In this document: one piece after another, positions 53,580 to 62,595 of the stretch
How positions within the stretch are numbered: position 1 is the stretch's first letter
Layout of the letters: each line of letters starts with the position of its first letter
Source of the DNA: Bacteroidales bacterium
Lineage (GTDB): Bacteria > Bacteroidota > Bacteroidia > Bacteroidales > Azobacteroidaceae
Direction of reading: 5' to 3'
DNA: 64,000 nucleotides
Assembly: GCA_003851245.1 (NCBI GenBank)
Contig: BHEP01000001.1
Location: forward strand, 62,001 to 126,000
Translations under genes and position numbers: made by a program
Notes under the pieces: model-generated
Told to the model about the DNA's origin: nothing
Databases searched by the model: none
The model's input: only the letters and a program-made list of their open reading frames with translations

Positions 53580-56500
53580 CTAAAGTTTCTTGATGCGTAT
53601 ATTGCGGAAAGCTACCTCCGAGCCATGGCCTAAAAATCCTATGTGCCCTTTGGTATTGGAGAGTCCCGGATGATTTTGCTTATCCAGTGTTTCAGTAAAG
53701 TTCTTACTGGCTTTGGCAAGGTTACCTTCTGTAATAACTACCCCATTGAGTGTTATCTTTATGTCGTATCCTTTTATCATCACCTCCTGCACATTCCATT
53801 CGCCCAATGGCTTTAGGTGGCCACGCTTTGGGGTGATAACACCATATACAGAGCCATGATATTGGTATGGAGCAAGGTCCTTGTAGGACTGATCTTCATC
53901 ATCCAATATTTGCAATTCCATGCCAGCATATGCTGGATCGCCTACCATGGGCGTACGAATCCCCAGTCCGTTGTTGGCAGCGGGAGTTAGCTGAAACTCA
54001 AAGCGAAAGACGAAATCGTCATATTCCCTTTCGGTATAAAGATTGCCACTACCACCATTCTTGGGCTCGCATTTCATGCTGCCGTCTTGGGCAAAATAAT
54101 CTTTAGTATTGCCTATCCATCCGGTCATATCTACGCCGTTGAACAGGAGTACAAAGCCTTCTTTTTGCTCTTCTGCCGAAAGTACAGCAGGCTCTACTCT
54201 AGGTAATTCCTTAACATAAACATTCCTATATTCTACGCGTTCGCCATGAGCTTGCAATTCTATAGCCTCAGTGGGGAATATTGCCTGTTTGCCATCCCAA
54301 TAGTTTTCAAGCACCACCTTGTCGGTAACGAGAATGCCATTAAGATAAACGGTAACCTTATCGCCCTGCATGCGAATGCGGAAGGTGTTCCATAGGTTTA
54401 CGCCATTGTCGGCAACTACTAAGGGAATGCTCTGGTGTATTCTATTGTTGTACAAACCACCGGAGCCTACTTGCGCCCCAACCTTCACCAAGGCCGTGTC
54501 CCATATCTGCACTTGGGGAGTTCCACGAAGGTAAATACCAGCATCTCCACCAGCCGTAATGCGCCAGTCGAGGGTAAGGTCGTAGTCGGCATACATCTTC
54601 TCAGAACAAAGGTTGTCATATCCAGGACCATCAAATACCAAGGTTCCATCTTCTACCCTCCAGTCCCTATCTCTTATTTCGTCGGCCTTTTTTTGCTTTG
54701 CTGCCAATTGAGCTTTTGTCATTTTGCCACGAGCAATAGGGTTGTCTACCAAGCCCTTCCAGCCTTTTAGGTCTTTGCCATTAAACATAGATACGTAGCC
54801 TCCATCTTCGGGATAGGAAGCAATATATTTCAAAATGGCTTGTTTTTGATATTCTGCCTCTGGATCCTTATTGACGGCTATTGCCTTGCGCAATATTCTG
54901 TTTACCTCAGTTCCCGAATAGCGATTGCTTTTGAGTGCTACCGACATTACTGCCCCTACGGCGGATTGCTGTAATGCGGTATTGTCGAGAAATTCACTGG
55001 CCGTAATCATTGCTAAGAACGTACCTGTTTTGCCAATTTCTTTGATGATCTCATTTTTTTGCTCATTGGTTTTGGCTATTTCCAAGGCTCTACGCAGCAG
55101 CAATAATTTTTGATCGTTGGTATTTTTTGAAGGATTTATCTTGGATGTATAGCTTCTTAAAGCCTGGTCAAAATAAGTTCCTGAGGGATCAGCCTTGCAT
55201 ATTGCAAACAAACTTTCGGTAGCAGCAAAATCCGACCAGCGAGTGAGGGCTTCAAAAGCCGTTGGGCGTGTGGTTTGATCGGTGCTATAAAAGCCATCCG
55301 ACACAATATTTATAGCCGATTTGCCCCCAATTTTTGCCAATACATTGTAGTAAAGTATTTTTTTAGCTCCTTGTTTGCTCATTTCTTGTGCAATCAAGGC
55401 CGTTTGTTTTTCTTGGTCACCAGCCGATTTTATGGCCTGATAAATAGCATCTTGTACATCCATCACCTGCTCTTTGGGAGCATTTATTAGGATATTAGAT
55501 AAGTTGGATAGATCCTTTAGTTGCATCACTGATTTCAGTGCCTTGTAGGCTTCATTTTGCACATCATATAGTGGCGAGGAACAGAGGGCTACAATTTCAT
55601 TGGCATAATTTGTAGCCTTGCGCTGTGCCAATATGTCAATAAATGCAAGCTGCGCATTGGCATTGGCAGTAGGAAGCTTTTGGGCAATTTCGGTTAAAAG
55701 CTCAGTGCCAGGAGTGCTTAATAGCACATTTTTACCAGCCTCAACGATCTGCTTATCTCCATTATTCATTATCTTGATTATGGGCAATAGCATTTGTTGT
55801 TTATCAATTTTTCCTCCCGCAGTGATTGCCGCCTGCACAATGATGGTATTTTTGTCGTTTAAGGCATCCAAAATAATAGGAAGAGCATCCTTATCTCCTC
55901 TTTTGCCTAGGGCTTCAATTATTTCAGCCTTTACTATAGGATTTTTTTCGGATTTAGCTTTTTTTATTAGTTCGGCACTTGTTTTAGAAGAGTTTATCTT
56001 TGCCGAAGAGTTTAGTGCCGCCACTCGATAAATTTTGCTGTCTGATTTTAGTGCTTTAAATATTTCGGGCAATGCTTTTTCTTGGCTTGCCTGTGCATAA
56101 ATATCTAGTGCAATACATCTTGCAGCCAGCTGATTGGGGGCAGTTGTTTGCGAAAGCAGTTTCTTTGAGGCCTTAGTTACCATTGCCTTATCGCCAGCAA
56201 GAAGTCTGTTTTGGAGGTATAGTAAATAAGAGTCAAGGGCATCTGTGGGCTCATATACATAAGCCACTTTTGCTAGAGCCAGTGCCAATATAGGCTCTGA
56301 TTCGGGAGCTGCAATATGCGCCAAGGCATTGAGTGCAGGTTTTTGGAGTTTTGCTTCCTGTCCATTTACAAAACTACTAATTAAGCTTGTAGCCTTGTTA
56401 TTTTTTGTCAAGCCAAGTCCAGAAATCAAAAATACCTCATTGCCTGTATCCTTAGCATTCTCAAGAGCTTGCAATAGTGCTTCTTTGGCATCATTGGTAT

Positions 56501-56975
56501 TTATTCTCACCAGCACCCTTACGGCGGCATCGCAAAGCCTTTTGTTTGTAAGGTATTGGCTAATAGTTGCTACCGACTCGTTGCCAGCCACAAACTGCAA
56601 CTGAATGAGTAGGTAGTCTCGAATCTCGTCGTTTTTGGCAGCCACAATAGCCTTGCAAAGGTCTTGTGCTGTTTGCTGGCGCAATGCGGGATTGGTATTT
56701 TGTGCTACAAACATAGTTAAGCCAGTAATGGCATATCTAGCCTTGCTGTCGTCGCCCTCTGCGGGGCTAAGTAGCTGTTTGGCAATTTGTGGAATAACAT
56801 TGTCTATTTTGCTCAAATCTACCATCAGTTTGTTTAGGTCTGCGGTGTTTGTTGCAGGAAGCAGCATAACGGCATCTGCTATTTTTGTTTCCTGTGTTCT
56901 TCTATCGGTTTGAGCAAAGCCCAGGGCGATATTGAAGATTAGAAGTAGGGCTAAAATTTTAAATTTATTTTGCAT
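53580..56975 (-). CDS. Secreted HEAT-repeat protein with two DUF1080 (3-keto-disaccharide hydrolase) domains
   Basis: The 1131-residue protein has a signal peptide (cleavage after GFAQ at about 22). Residues about 35-700 are helical HEAT-like repeats (for example VKAEIIEALGKRGDKDALPI). Two DUF1080/PF06439 concanavalin-like domains follow: about 720-935 (YVSMFNGKDLKGWKG; GDAGIYLRGTPQVQIWD) and about 945-1131 (FVLLFNGVDMTGWIG; NNGLGIRTP). PF06439 members cleave 3-keto-glycosides. The upstream Gfo/Idh/MocA oxidoreductase fits a pathway that oxidises sugars at C3. The HEAT part may mediate binding. Size and double domain are unusual. Confidence 0.88.
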   Translation of the reverse strand: MQNKFKILALLLIFNIALGFAQTDRRTQETKIADAVMLLPATNTADLNKLMVDLSKIDNVIPQIAKQLLSPAEGDDSKARYAITGLTMFVAQNTNPALRQQTAQDLCKAIVAAKNDEIRDYLLIQLQFVAGNESVATISQYLTNKRLCDAAVRVLVRINTNDAKEALLQALENAKDTGNEVFLISGLGLTKNNKATSLISSFVNGQEAKLQKPALNALAHIAAPESEPILALALAKVAYVYEPTDALDSYLLYLQNRLLAGDKAMVTKASKKLLSQTTAPNQLAARCIALDIYAQASQEKALPEIFKALKSDSKIYRVAALNSSAKINSSKTSAELIKKAKSEKNPIVKAEIIEALGKRGDKDALPIILDALNDKNTIIVQAAITAGGKIDKQQMLLPIIKIMNNGDKQIVEAGKNVLLSTPGTELLTEIAQKLPTANANAQLAFIDILAQRKATNYANEIVALCSSPLYDVQNEAYKALKSVMQLKDLSNLSNILINAPKEQVMDVQDAIYQAIKSAGDQEKQTALIAQEMSKQGAKKILYYNVLAKIGGKSAINIVSDGFYSTDQTTRPTAFEALTRWSDFAATESLFAICKADPSGTYFDQALRSYTSKINPSKNTNDQKLLLLRRALEIAKTNEQKNEIIKEIGKTGTFLAMITASEFLDNTALQQSAVGAVMSVALKSNRYSGTEVNRILRKAIAVNKDPEAEYQKQAILKYIASYPEDGGYVSMFNGKDLKGWKGLVDNPIARGKMTKAQLAAKQKKADEIRDRDWRVEDGTLVFDGPGYDNLCSEKMYADYDLTLDWRITAGGDAGIYLRGTPQVQIWDTALVKVGAQVGSGGLYNNRIHQSIPLVVADNGVNLWNTFRIRMQGDKVTVYLNGILVTDKVVLENYWDGKQAIFPTEAIELQAHGERVEYRNVYVKELPRVEPAVLSAEEQKEGFVLLFNGVDMTGWIGNTKDYFAQDGSMKCEPKNGGSGNLYTEREYDDFVFRFEFQLTPAANNGLGIRTPMVGDPAYAGMELQILDDEDQSYKDLAPYQYHGSVYGVITPKRGHLKPLGEWNVQEVMIKGYDIKITLNGVVITEGNLAKASKNFTETLDKQNHPGLSNTKGHIGFLGHGSEVAFRNIRIKKL

Positions 56976-57077
56976 TGTTATTTATAATTTGATGTTTTAT
57001 ACTCAAGGGGACTTCTATAAATTGCTTTTTATTACTTGTCTGCGGGATTCTAATTTATAATTAATTGCACGGGTCTC

Positions 57078-58331
57078 CTACAATTGAAATGGTCCTCTCA
57101 TGGGCTGATTAATGAGTGCATTGGCAGCAGGATCATCAATAAATTGGAGTTTTTCGGGATCAAATTTTAGGGAGCGCCCTAGTCTAACGGCAATAATAGC
57201 CATATTTACCATGGTGTTTGAGCGGAATCCGTTGTCTTCGTTGAGTGCAAATTTTTGGCGAGTGCGTACAGCCTCACTAAAATCTGTCATTTGCACCTCA
57301 GGGTTTGGCATTGCCGCCACTTTCTTTTCCAGATCAGGAATATCAGAGCGCAGATTTGGATATAATTTACCCTTAGGGCCTTCTATGTATGCAGCATTTG
57401 TATCTTTATTATCTCCATCAAGCACTATTTTGCATCCATCGGCATATGTTAGTTCTATGCGCTTCCAGGTGCCACAGGCATCCGAATCTTGCTGGGCAGT
57501 GTCTACATCTACTCGTATGGGGCTGGTATGATCCTTGCCCAAAATGTATTGTACGGGGTCGAGATAGTGTTGTCCCATATCTCCAAGACCACCACCATCG
57601 TAGTCCCAATATCCTCTAAAAGTGCCGTGCACCCTATGTTCGTTGTATGGCTTAAAAGGAGCGGGGCCTAACCACATATCGTAGTCCAAGGATGCTGGTA
57701 CGGGCTCAGTGGCCAATCCTGTTTTTCCTACCCAATAAAACTTCCAGTCGAAGCCAGTGGCTGCATTGACAGTTATTTTCAGTGGCCATCCAAGGAGTCC
57801 ACTTTCCACAATTTTTTTGATGGGTTCTACGGGGGTGTTCATTCCATAAAAACTATCTTTAAAACGAAACCATGTGTTTAGGCGAAATACGCGGCTGTGT
57901 GCTTGTACGGCTTCGCGCACACGAATGCCCTCGCCTATGGTTCGGGTCATAGGTTTTTCGCACCATATATCTTTGCCAGCTCTTGCCGCATCTACCGACA
58001 TTTGCCCATGCCAATGGGGTGGACTAGCAATGTGTACTATGTCAATCTCTGGATTTAGCAATAGATCGCGGTAGTCGTGATAGGTCTTAGTACCTGAGGG
58101 ACAGGTTTTTAATGCGATATCAAGATTTTTCTTTTCTACATCACATATGGCAATCAAGCGAGAGCCTGGATATTCAATATGTCCTCGTCCCATGCCCCCT
58201 ACGCCAATTATGGCCTTGGTGAGCTGGTCGCTAGGAGCAAGGTAGTTGTATCCACCAAGTACATGGCGGGGCACTATTGTCAGAGCCGAGGCTGTAAAAA
58301 TAGAGTTCCTGAGAAACTTTCTTCTGTTCAT
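57078..58331 (-). CDS. Exported Gfo/Idh/MocA-family oxidoreductase
   Basis: A 417-residue NAD(P)-dependent sugar dehydrogenase. The N-terminus MNRRKFLRNSIFTASALTIV is a Tat-type signal (RRKFL), so it would be exported folded with its cofactor. The Rossmann motif is GVGGMGRGHIEYPG near 43-56, and the family EKP motif is WCEKPMTRTIGEG. The C-terminal domain has GDMGQHYLDPVQYILG, with catalytic-type residues of the family. Upstream of the DUF1080 gene by 102 nt on the same strand. Together they suggest periplasmic 3-keto-sugar chemistry; the substrate is unknown. Confidence 0.9.
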   Translation of the reverse strand: MNRRKFLRNSIFTASALTIVPRHVLGGYNYLAPSDQLTKAIIGVGGMGRGHIEYPGSRLIAICDVEKKNLDIALKTCPSGTKTYHDYRDLLLNPEIDIVHIASPPHWHGQMSVDAARAGKDIWCEKPMTRTIGEGIRVREAVQAHSRVFRLNTWFRFKDSFYGMNTPVEPIKKIVESGLLGWPLKITVNAATGFDWKFYWVGKTGLATEPVPASLDYDMWLGPAPFKPYNEHRVHGTFRGYWDYDGGGLGDMGQHYLDPVQYILGKDHTSPIRVDVDTAQQDSDACGTWKRIELTYADGCKIVLDGDNKDTNAAYIEGPKGKLYPNLRSDIPDLEKKVAAMPNPEVQMTDFSEAVRTRQKFALNEDNGFRSNTMVNMAIIAVRLGRSLKFDPEKLQFIDDPAANALINQPMRGPFQL

Positions 58332-58427
58332 AAGCAGTTGTATTTATAAGTTAATAATTGACATTTCATAGTTCACGCTTTAGACTTGTTCATAAATATG
58401 CCTTAGAGTTAGGCCGTGTTTAAGGTA

Positions 58428-58435
58428 CAAAGCTA
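58428..58435 (-). promoter_or_regulatory. -7 box of Gfo/Idh/MocA-DUF1080 operon
   Basis: Minus strand TAGCTTTG, about 97 nt before the oxidoreductase start, with a possible TTG 23 nt upstream. Confidence 0.5.
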
Positions 58436-58478
58436 ATAAAATAAATTAAAATAAGCCCCAACAAAATTAAAATAAATT

Positions 58479-59129
58479 CTAGTCTTCAAGCAAATCTACA
58501 AGGAATTTTTTAAGGGGATACATGGCTTCGTACATTTGGGCGGCATATTGTACGAAATCATCCTTTAGTAGCTGCTCTTGTCCTATTGTTTTCATCACAT
58601 AAAACCGTTTTAGCTTTATATATTCTGCTGCTGGATGCTCTTTGTCAAAGCCATTGGGAACGCGCTTGAGGCTGTCGCCATCGCGCCTCAAGTCGCCAAT
58701 ATTGTTCTTAAAAGTTTTGTTGTCTATTATTTCCTTAAAAGTTTCAAAATCCTCATAAATCCCCCTCCTTATTTTTTTCAATTCGTGGGGCTGTGGCATA
58801 TAATATCCGCAGGCTATGAAGCTTTCTTCGGGGGCTATTTGCATGTAGTATCCATGGTCTTTACTCCCCATGCTGGCTCCCATATTGGTTTTGTAGGGCG
58901 ATTTGTCGGGCGAAAAGCGCACATCCCTATAGATACGAAAGACACATTTTTTGGCCTCTCTATGGGCAGCCTCCGAATCAAAAGGGGCAAGTGCCTGTAT
59001 CATTTTTGCAACAAGGAGTTCAAAATCTGCCTTTGCTCTTTCGTACCACTCTTTATTTTCGGCAAACCATTCTCTGTTGTTGTTTTGTTTAAGATTTTCT
59101 AGGAACTGTAATGAATTTTTATTAATCAT
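58479..59129 (-). CDS. DUF2461 family protein
   Basis: A 216-residue cytoplasmic protein from ATG 59129 (a TTG 27 nt upstream is less likely). It shows the DUF2461/TIGR02453 signature: FLENLKQNNNREWFAENKEW at the N-terminus, then FRIYRDVRFSPDKSPYKTN near 70-90 and GYYMQIAPEESFIACGYYMP. The family is widespread and uncharacterised. It is a single gene between the Gfo operon and the secA terminator. Confidence 0.88.
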   Translation of the reverse strand: MINKNSLQFLENLKQNNNREWFAENKEWYERAKADFELLVAKMIQALAPFDSEAAHREAKKCVFRIYRDVRFSPDKSPYKTNMGASMGSKDHGYYMQIAPEESFIACGYYMPQPHELKKIRRGIYEDFETFKEIIDNKTFKNNIGDLRRDGDSLKRVPNGFDKEHPAAEYIKLKRFYVMKTIGQEQLLKDDFVQYAAQMYEAMYPLKKFLVDLLED

Positions 59130-59179
59130 GAGTAATCTTGTGTTTTTTAAAAGCAATTAAAACGTTATAGAGCCAAATA

Positions 59180-59216
59180 AAAAGGCCTTACCCATAAAAT
59201 ATGGACAAGACCTTTT
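59180..59216 (-). terminator. Terminator of secA
   Basis: Minus strand: AAAAGG pairs with CCTTTT, with an inner CCATA/TATGG helix and small mismatches between, followed by TATTTGG. It lies 28 nt after the secA stop. Confidence 0.75.
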
Positions 59217-59243
59217 ACAATAAATATATTTTATATTCGCATG

Positions 59244-62200
59244 TTAAGAAGCCTGACCATGGCAACTTTTGAATTTCTTGCCACTACCGCAAGGGCAAGG
59301 TTCGTTGCGCCCTACCTGCTTCTCTACTCGCATAGGTTCCCTCCTTTGCTCTCTGGTATCAGCTCCAGCTACAGTCTTTGCCTGCACTCTTCGCTCTTCG
59401 AGTTCGTCTTTTTGGGTCTTATATTTGCTATAATCGGTTTTTGTTTCTGGCGACGCTTGCTGAACATCTTCAGCCTCCCTTATAGGTATTTGTCCACGCA
59501 TAAGTATGGCAACCGATTTGCGGTTCATGGTGTCTACCATTCTCTTGAAGAGATTGAAAGACTCCAGTTTGTAAATTAGCAAGGGGTCCTTATTTTCGTA
59601 ACTAGCATTTTGTACCGAGTGGCGCAAGTCGTCCATTTCTCGTAGGTTGTCCTTCCACGACTCGTCTATGGTATGCAAAAGTATGCTTTTTTCAAAAGAT
59701 TTTATAACTTCTTTACACTCGCTATCGTAGGCTGCTTTTAAGTTGCACGAAATATTGTACACTCTTTGTCCGTCGGTGATAGGTATGAGTATATTTTCAT
59801 ACTTATCGCCCTGCTCTTGATAAACCTTACTTATTACAGGCAGTGCCACCTGCGCCATTCTTTCTGTTTTTCTTTTGAAACTTTCCAGGGCTTTCTCAAA
59901 AACTAATTCTGTCAAGGCATCTGTTTTTACCGAGCGAAATTCGTTTTGGCTCAGGGGAGCTTCCATAGCCAATGTTTTTATCAATTCAGCCTTAAAGCCT
60001 TCGTAATCGTTGGATTCTACATATTCGGCACTTATGGTTGATGCAGTATCATAAAGCATATTTACAACATCTAGGCCTATGCGTTCGCCAGCCAAGGCAT
60101 GTCTCCTTCGGGTATATACTACCTCTCTTTGAGAGTTCATCACGTCGTCGTATTCCAACAATCGTTTGCGGATACCGAAGTTATTTTCTTCCACCTTTTT
60201 TTGAGCTCTCTCTACCGATTTATTGAGCATGCTATGTTCCAAAACCTCTCCTTCTTTGAAGCCCAGTTTGTCCATCATGCCAGCAATTCTCTCAGTAGCA
60301 AAAAGGCGCATCAGGTTGTCTTCTAGGGAAACAAAGAATACTGAAGAGCCTGGATCTCCTTGTCGCCCTGCACGACCACGCAACTGGCGGTCTACACGAC
60401 GAGAGTCATGCCTTTCGGTACCTATAATTGCCAAACCACCAGCGCTCTTCACTTCTTGCGAGAGCTTGATGTCGGTACCACGACCAGCCATATTGGTGGC
60501 AATGGTAACTACTCCCGACTGACCCGCTTGTGCAACAATTTCGGCTTCTTTTTGGTGCAATTTTGCATTCAAAACATTGTGCTCAATTTTTCGCATCGTA
60601 AGCATGCGGCTGAGCAGCTGGGAGATTTCTACGGAAGTAGTACCCACCAATATCGGACGGCCCGCTGCTACCAAGAGACTTATCTCCTCAATAGTGGCTG
60701 CATATTTTTCCCTATTTGTTTTATAAATCCTGTCGTTCATGTCGTTACGAGCAATGGGCCTATTGGTAGGAATAACCACAACATCAAGTTTGTAGATGTC
60801 CCACAATTCACCAGCCTCTGTTTCTGCTGTTCCTGTCATTCCCGAAAGTTTGTGGTACATGCGGAAATAATTTTGCAGGGTAACTGTTGCAAAAGTCTGA
60901 GTAGCCGCCTCTATTGTCACTCTTTCTTTTGCCTCAATGGCTTGGTGTAGACCATCAGAATATCGACGGCCTTCCATGATACGCCCTGTTTGCTCATCTA
61001 CGATTTTTACCTTATTTTCTAAGACCACATATTCGTCATCTTTTTCAAACAAGCAATAGGCCTTAAGCAGCTGATTGATGGTATGCACCCTTTCGGACTT
61101 TACGGCATAGTTTTGCATCAATTCGTCCTTACGTATTTGCTTTTCTTCATCAGAAAGGCCCTGGGTTTCTATATCCGCTACTTGGTGGCCTATATCAGGA
61201 AGTACAAAGAACTGGGGGTCATCCGAATTGCCCGTAAGATAGTCTATTCCCTGATCTGTCAAGTCTATGCTATTATTTTTTTCGTCAATCACAAAGTACA
61301 AGGGGTCTGTAATGATGTGCATCTCCTTGTTTTGCTGCTGCATTGAAGTTTCCTCCACCTTTAGCATTGCAGCTTTTACACCCGTCTCACTCAAAAATTT
61401 GATGAGCGGCTTGCTCTTGGGCATTCCCTTGTATGAACGATACAACAATACAGCGCCCTCCTCTTGTACTTTTTGGTCGGAGGAAGCCATTTTATGTTTT
61501 GCTTCTGCAAGAAGCTTAGTGCACATATTTTTTTGAATAGAAACAATGCCTTCTACCTTGGAACGAAACTCTTCATAGAGCTGCTCCTTGGGTTTGGGTA
61601 TCGGGCCTGAGATAATCAATGGCGTACGTGCATCATCTATCAATACAGAATCTACCTCATCGACAATGGCATAATTATGTTTTCTTTGCACTAAATCTTT
61701 TATGCTCATCGACATATTATCTCTCAAATAGTCAAAGCCAAATTCATTGTTTGTTCCAAAGGTAATATCGGCCTCATAAGCCATTCTGCGCCCTTCAGAA
61801 TTGGGTTGGTGCTTGTCTATGCACTCTACCGACAATCCATGAAACATATAAAGGGGTCCCATCCATTCGGAGTCACGCTTGGAGAGGTAGTCATTTACGG
61901 TTACCACATGCACCCCATTTTTGGTCAGCGCATTCAAGAAAACTGGAAGGGTAGCGACCAGGGTTTTTCCTTCACCTGTGCCCATTTCAGCAATTTTACC
62001 CTTATGGAGTACTACGCCCCCAAATAGTTGTACGTCATAATGCACCATGTCCCAGCGAATCTGATTGCCACCCGCCATCCAATGGTTTTTAAAAATCGCC
62101 CGCTCTCCTTCTATGCTAACGAAATCGTATTTGGCGGCTAGGTTGCGGTCAAAATCTGTTGCGGCAACAGATATTTCTTCATTTTCAGTAAAACGACGCG

Positions 62201-62552
62201 CAGTATCCTTGACTATTGAAAATACCTCAGGCAAGACCCTATCCAATTCAGCCTCATATTTTTCGACTATCTCTTTTTCTATCTTATCAATTTCTGCCCA
62301 CGATTTTTCCCTATCTTCCAACGGCACATTCTCAATGCCTGCTATGAGCTCGTCGATTTTATTTCTGTCGGGGGCAACAGCGTCTTGAATTTCTTGCTTT
62401 ATTTGTTCTGTCTTATTTCTAAGCTCATCGTCACTCAGGGCCTCAATAGCAGGATATGCTGCCTTAATTCTTTTTACATAAGGATCTATTTCCTTCAAAT
62501 CGCGCTGGGATTTATTCCCAAAAAGTTTAGATATTAAATCATTAAAACCCAT
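59244..62552 (-). CDS. secA: Preprotein translocase ATPase SecA
   Basis: Drives proteins through SecYEG. The 1102 residues, long for SecA but usual for Bacteroidota because of an insertion in the first nucleotide-binding half, include Walker [13 protein letters not shown]-like [24 protein letters not shown], the NBD2 motifs [13 protein letters not shown] and [10 protein letters not shown], and a C-terminal zinc SEC-C motif [15 protein letters not shown] that binds SecB or ribosomes. It lies 43 nt downstream of the phosphatase gene on the same strand. Confidence 0.97.
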   Translation of the reverse strand: MGFNDLISKLFGNKSQRDLKEIDPYVKRIKAAYPAIEALSDDELRNKTEQIKQEIQDAVAPDRNKIDELIAGIENVPLEDREKSWAEIDKIEKEIVEKYEAELDRVLPEVFSIVKDTARRFTENEEISVAATDFDRNLAAKYDFVSIEGERAIFKNHWMAGGNQIRWDMVHYDVQLFGGVVLHKGKIAEMGTGEGKTLVATLPVFLNALTKNGVHVVTVNDYLSKRDSEWMGPLYMFHGLSVECIDKHQPNSEGRRMAYEADITFGTNNEFGFDYLRDNMSMSIKDLVQRKHNYAIVDEVDSVLIDDARTPLIISGPIPKPKEQLYEEFRSKVEGIVSIQKNMCTKLLAEAKHKMASSDQKVQEEGAVLLYRSYKGMPKSKPLIKFLSETGVKAAMLKVEETSMQQQNKEMHIITDPLYFVIDEKNNSIDLTDQGIDYLTGNSDDPQFFVLPDIGHQVADIETQGLSDEEKQIRKDELMQNYAVKSERVHTINQLLKAYCLFEKDDEYVVLENKVKIVDEQTGRIMEGRRYSDGLHQAIEAKERVTIEAATQTFATVTLQNYFRMYHKLSGMTGTAETEAGELWDIYKLDVVVIPTNRPIARNDMNDRIYKTNREKYAATIEEISLLVAAGRPILVGTTSVEISQLLSRMLTMRKIEHNVLNAKLHQKEAEIVAQAGQSGVVTIATNMAGRGTDIKLSQEVKSAGGLAIIGTERHDSRRVDRQLRGRAGRQGDPGSSVFFVSLEDNLMRLFATERIAGMMDKLGFKEGEVLEHSMLNKSVERAQKKVEENNFGIRKRLLEYDDVMNSQREVVYTRRRHALAGERIGLDVVNMLYDTASTISAEYVESNDYEGFKAELIKTLAMEAPLSQNEFRSVKTDALTELVFEKALESFKRKTERMAQVALPVISKVYQEQGDKYENILIPITDGQRVYNISCNLKAAYDSECKEVIKSFEKSILLHTIDESWKDNLREMDDLRHSVQNASYENKDPLLIYKLESFNLFKRMVDTMNRKSVAILMRGQIPIREAEDVQQASPETKTDYSKYKTQKDELEERRVQAKTVAGADTREQRREPMRVEKQVGRNEPCPCGSGKKFKSCHGQAS

Positions 62553-62595
62553 ACTGTATTGTTGTTTTATAAAATTTCTAATTTATTCTGTCTTT

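Noticed and set aside
53867-60950. Many plus-strand frames of 60-196 codons opposite the DUF1080, Gfo and secA genes
   Set aside because: They lie entirely antisense to strongly supported genes and show no motif or start signal.
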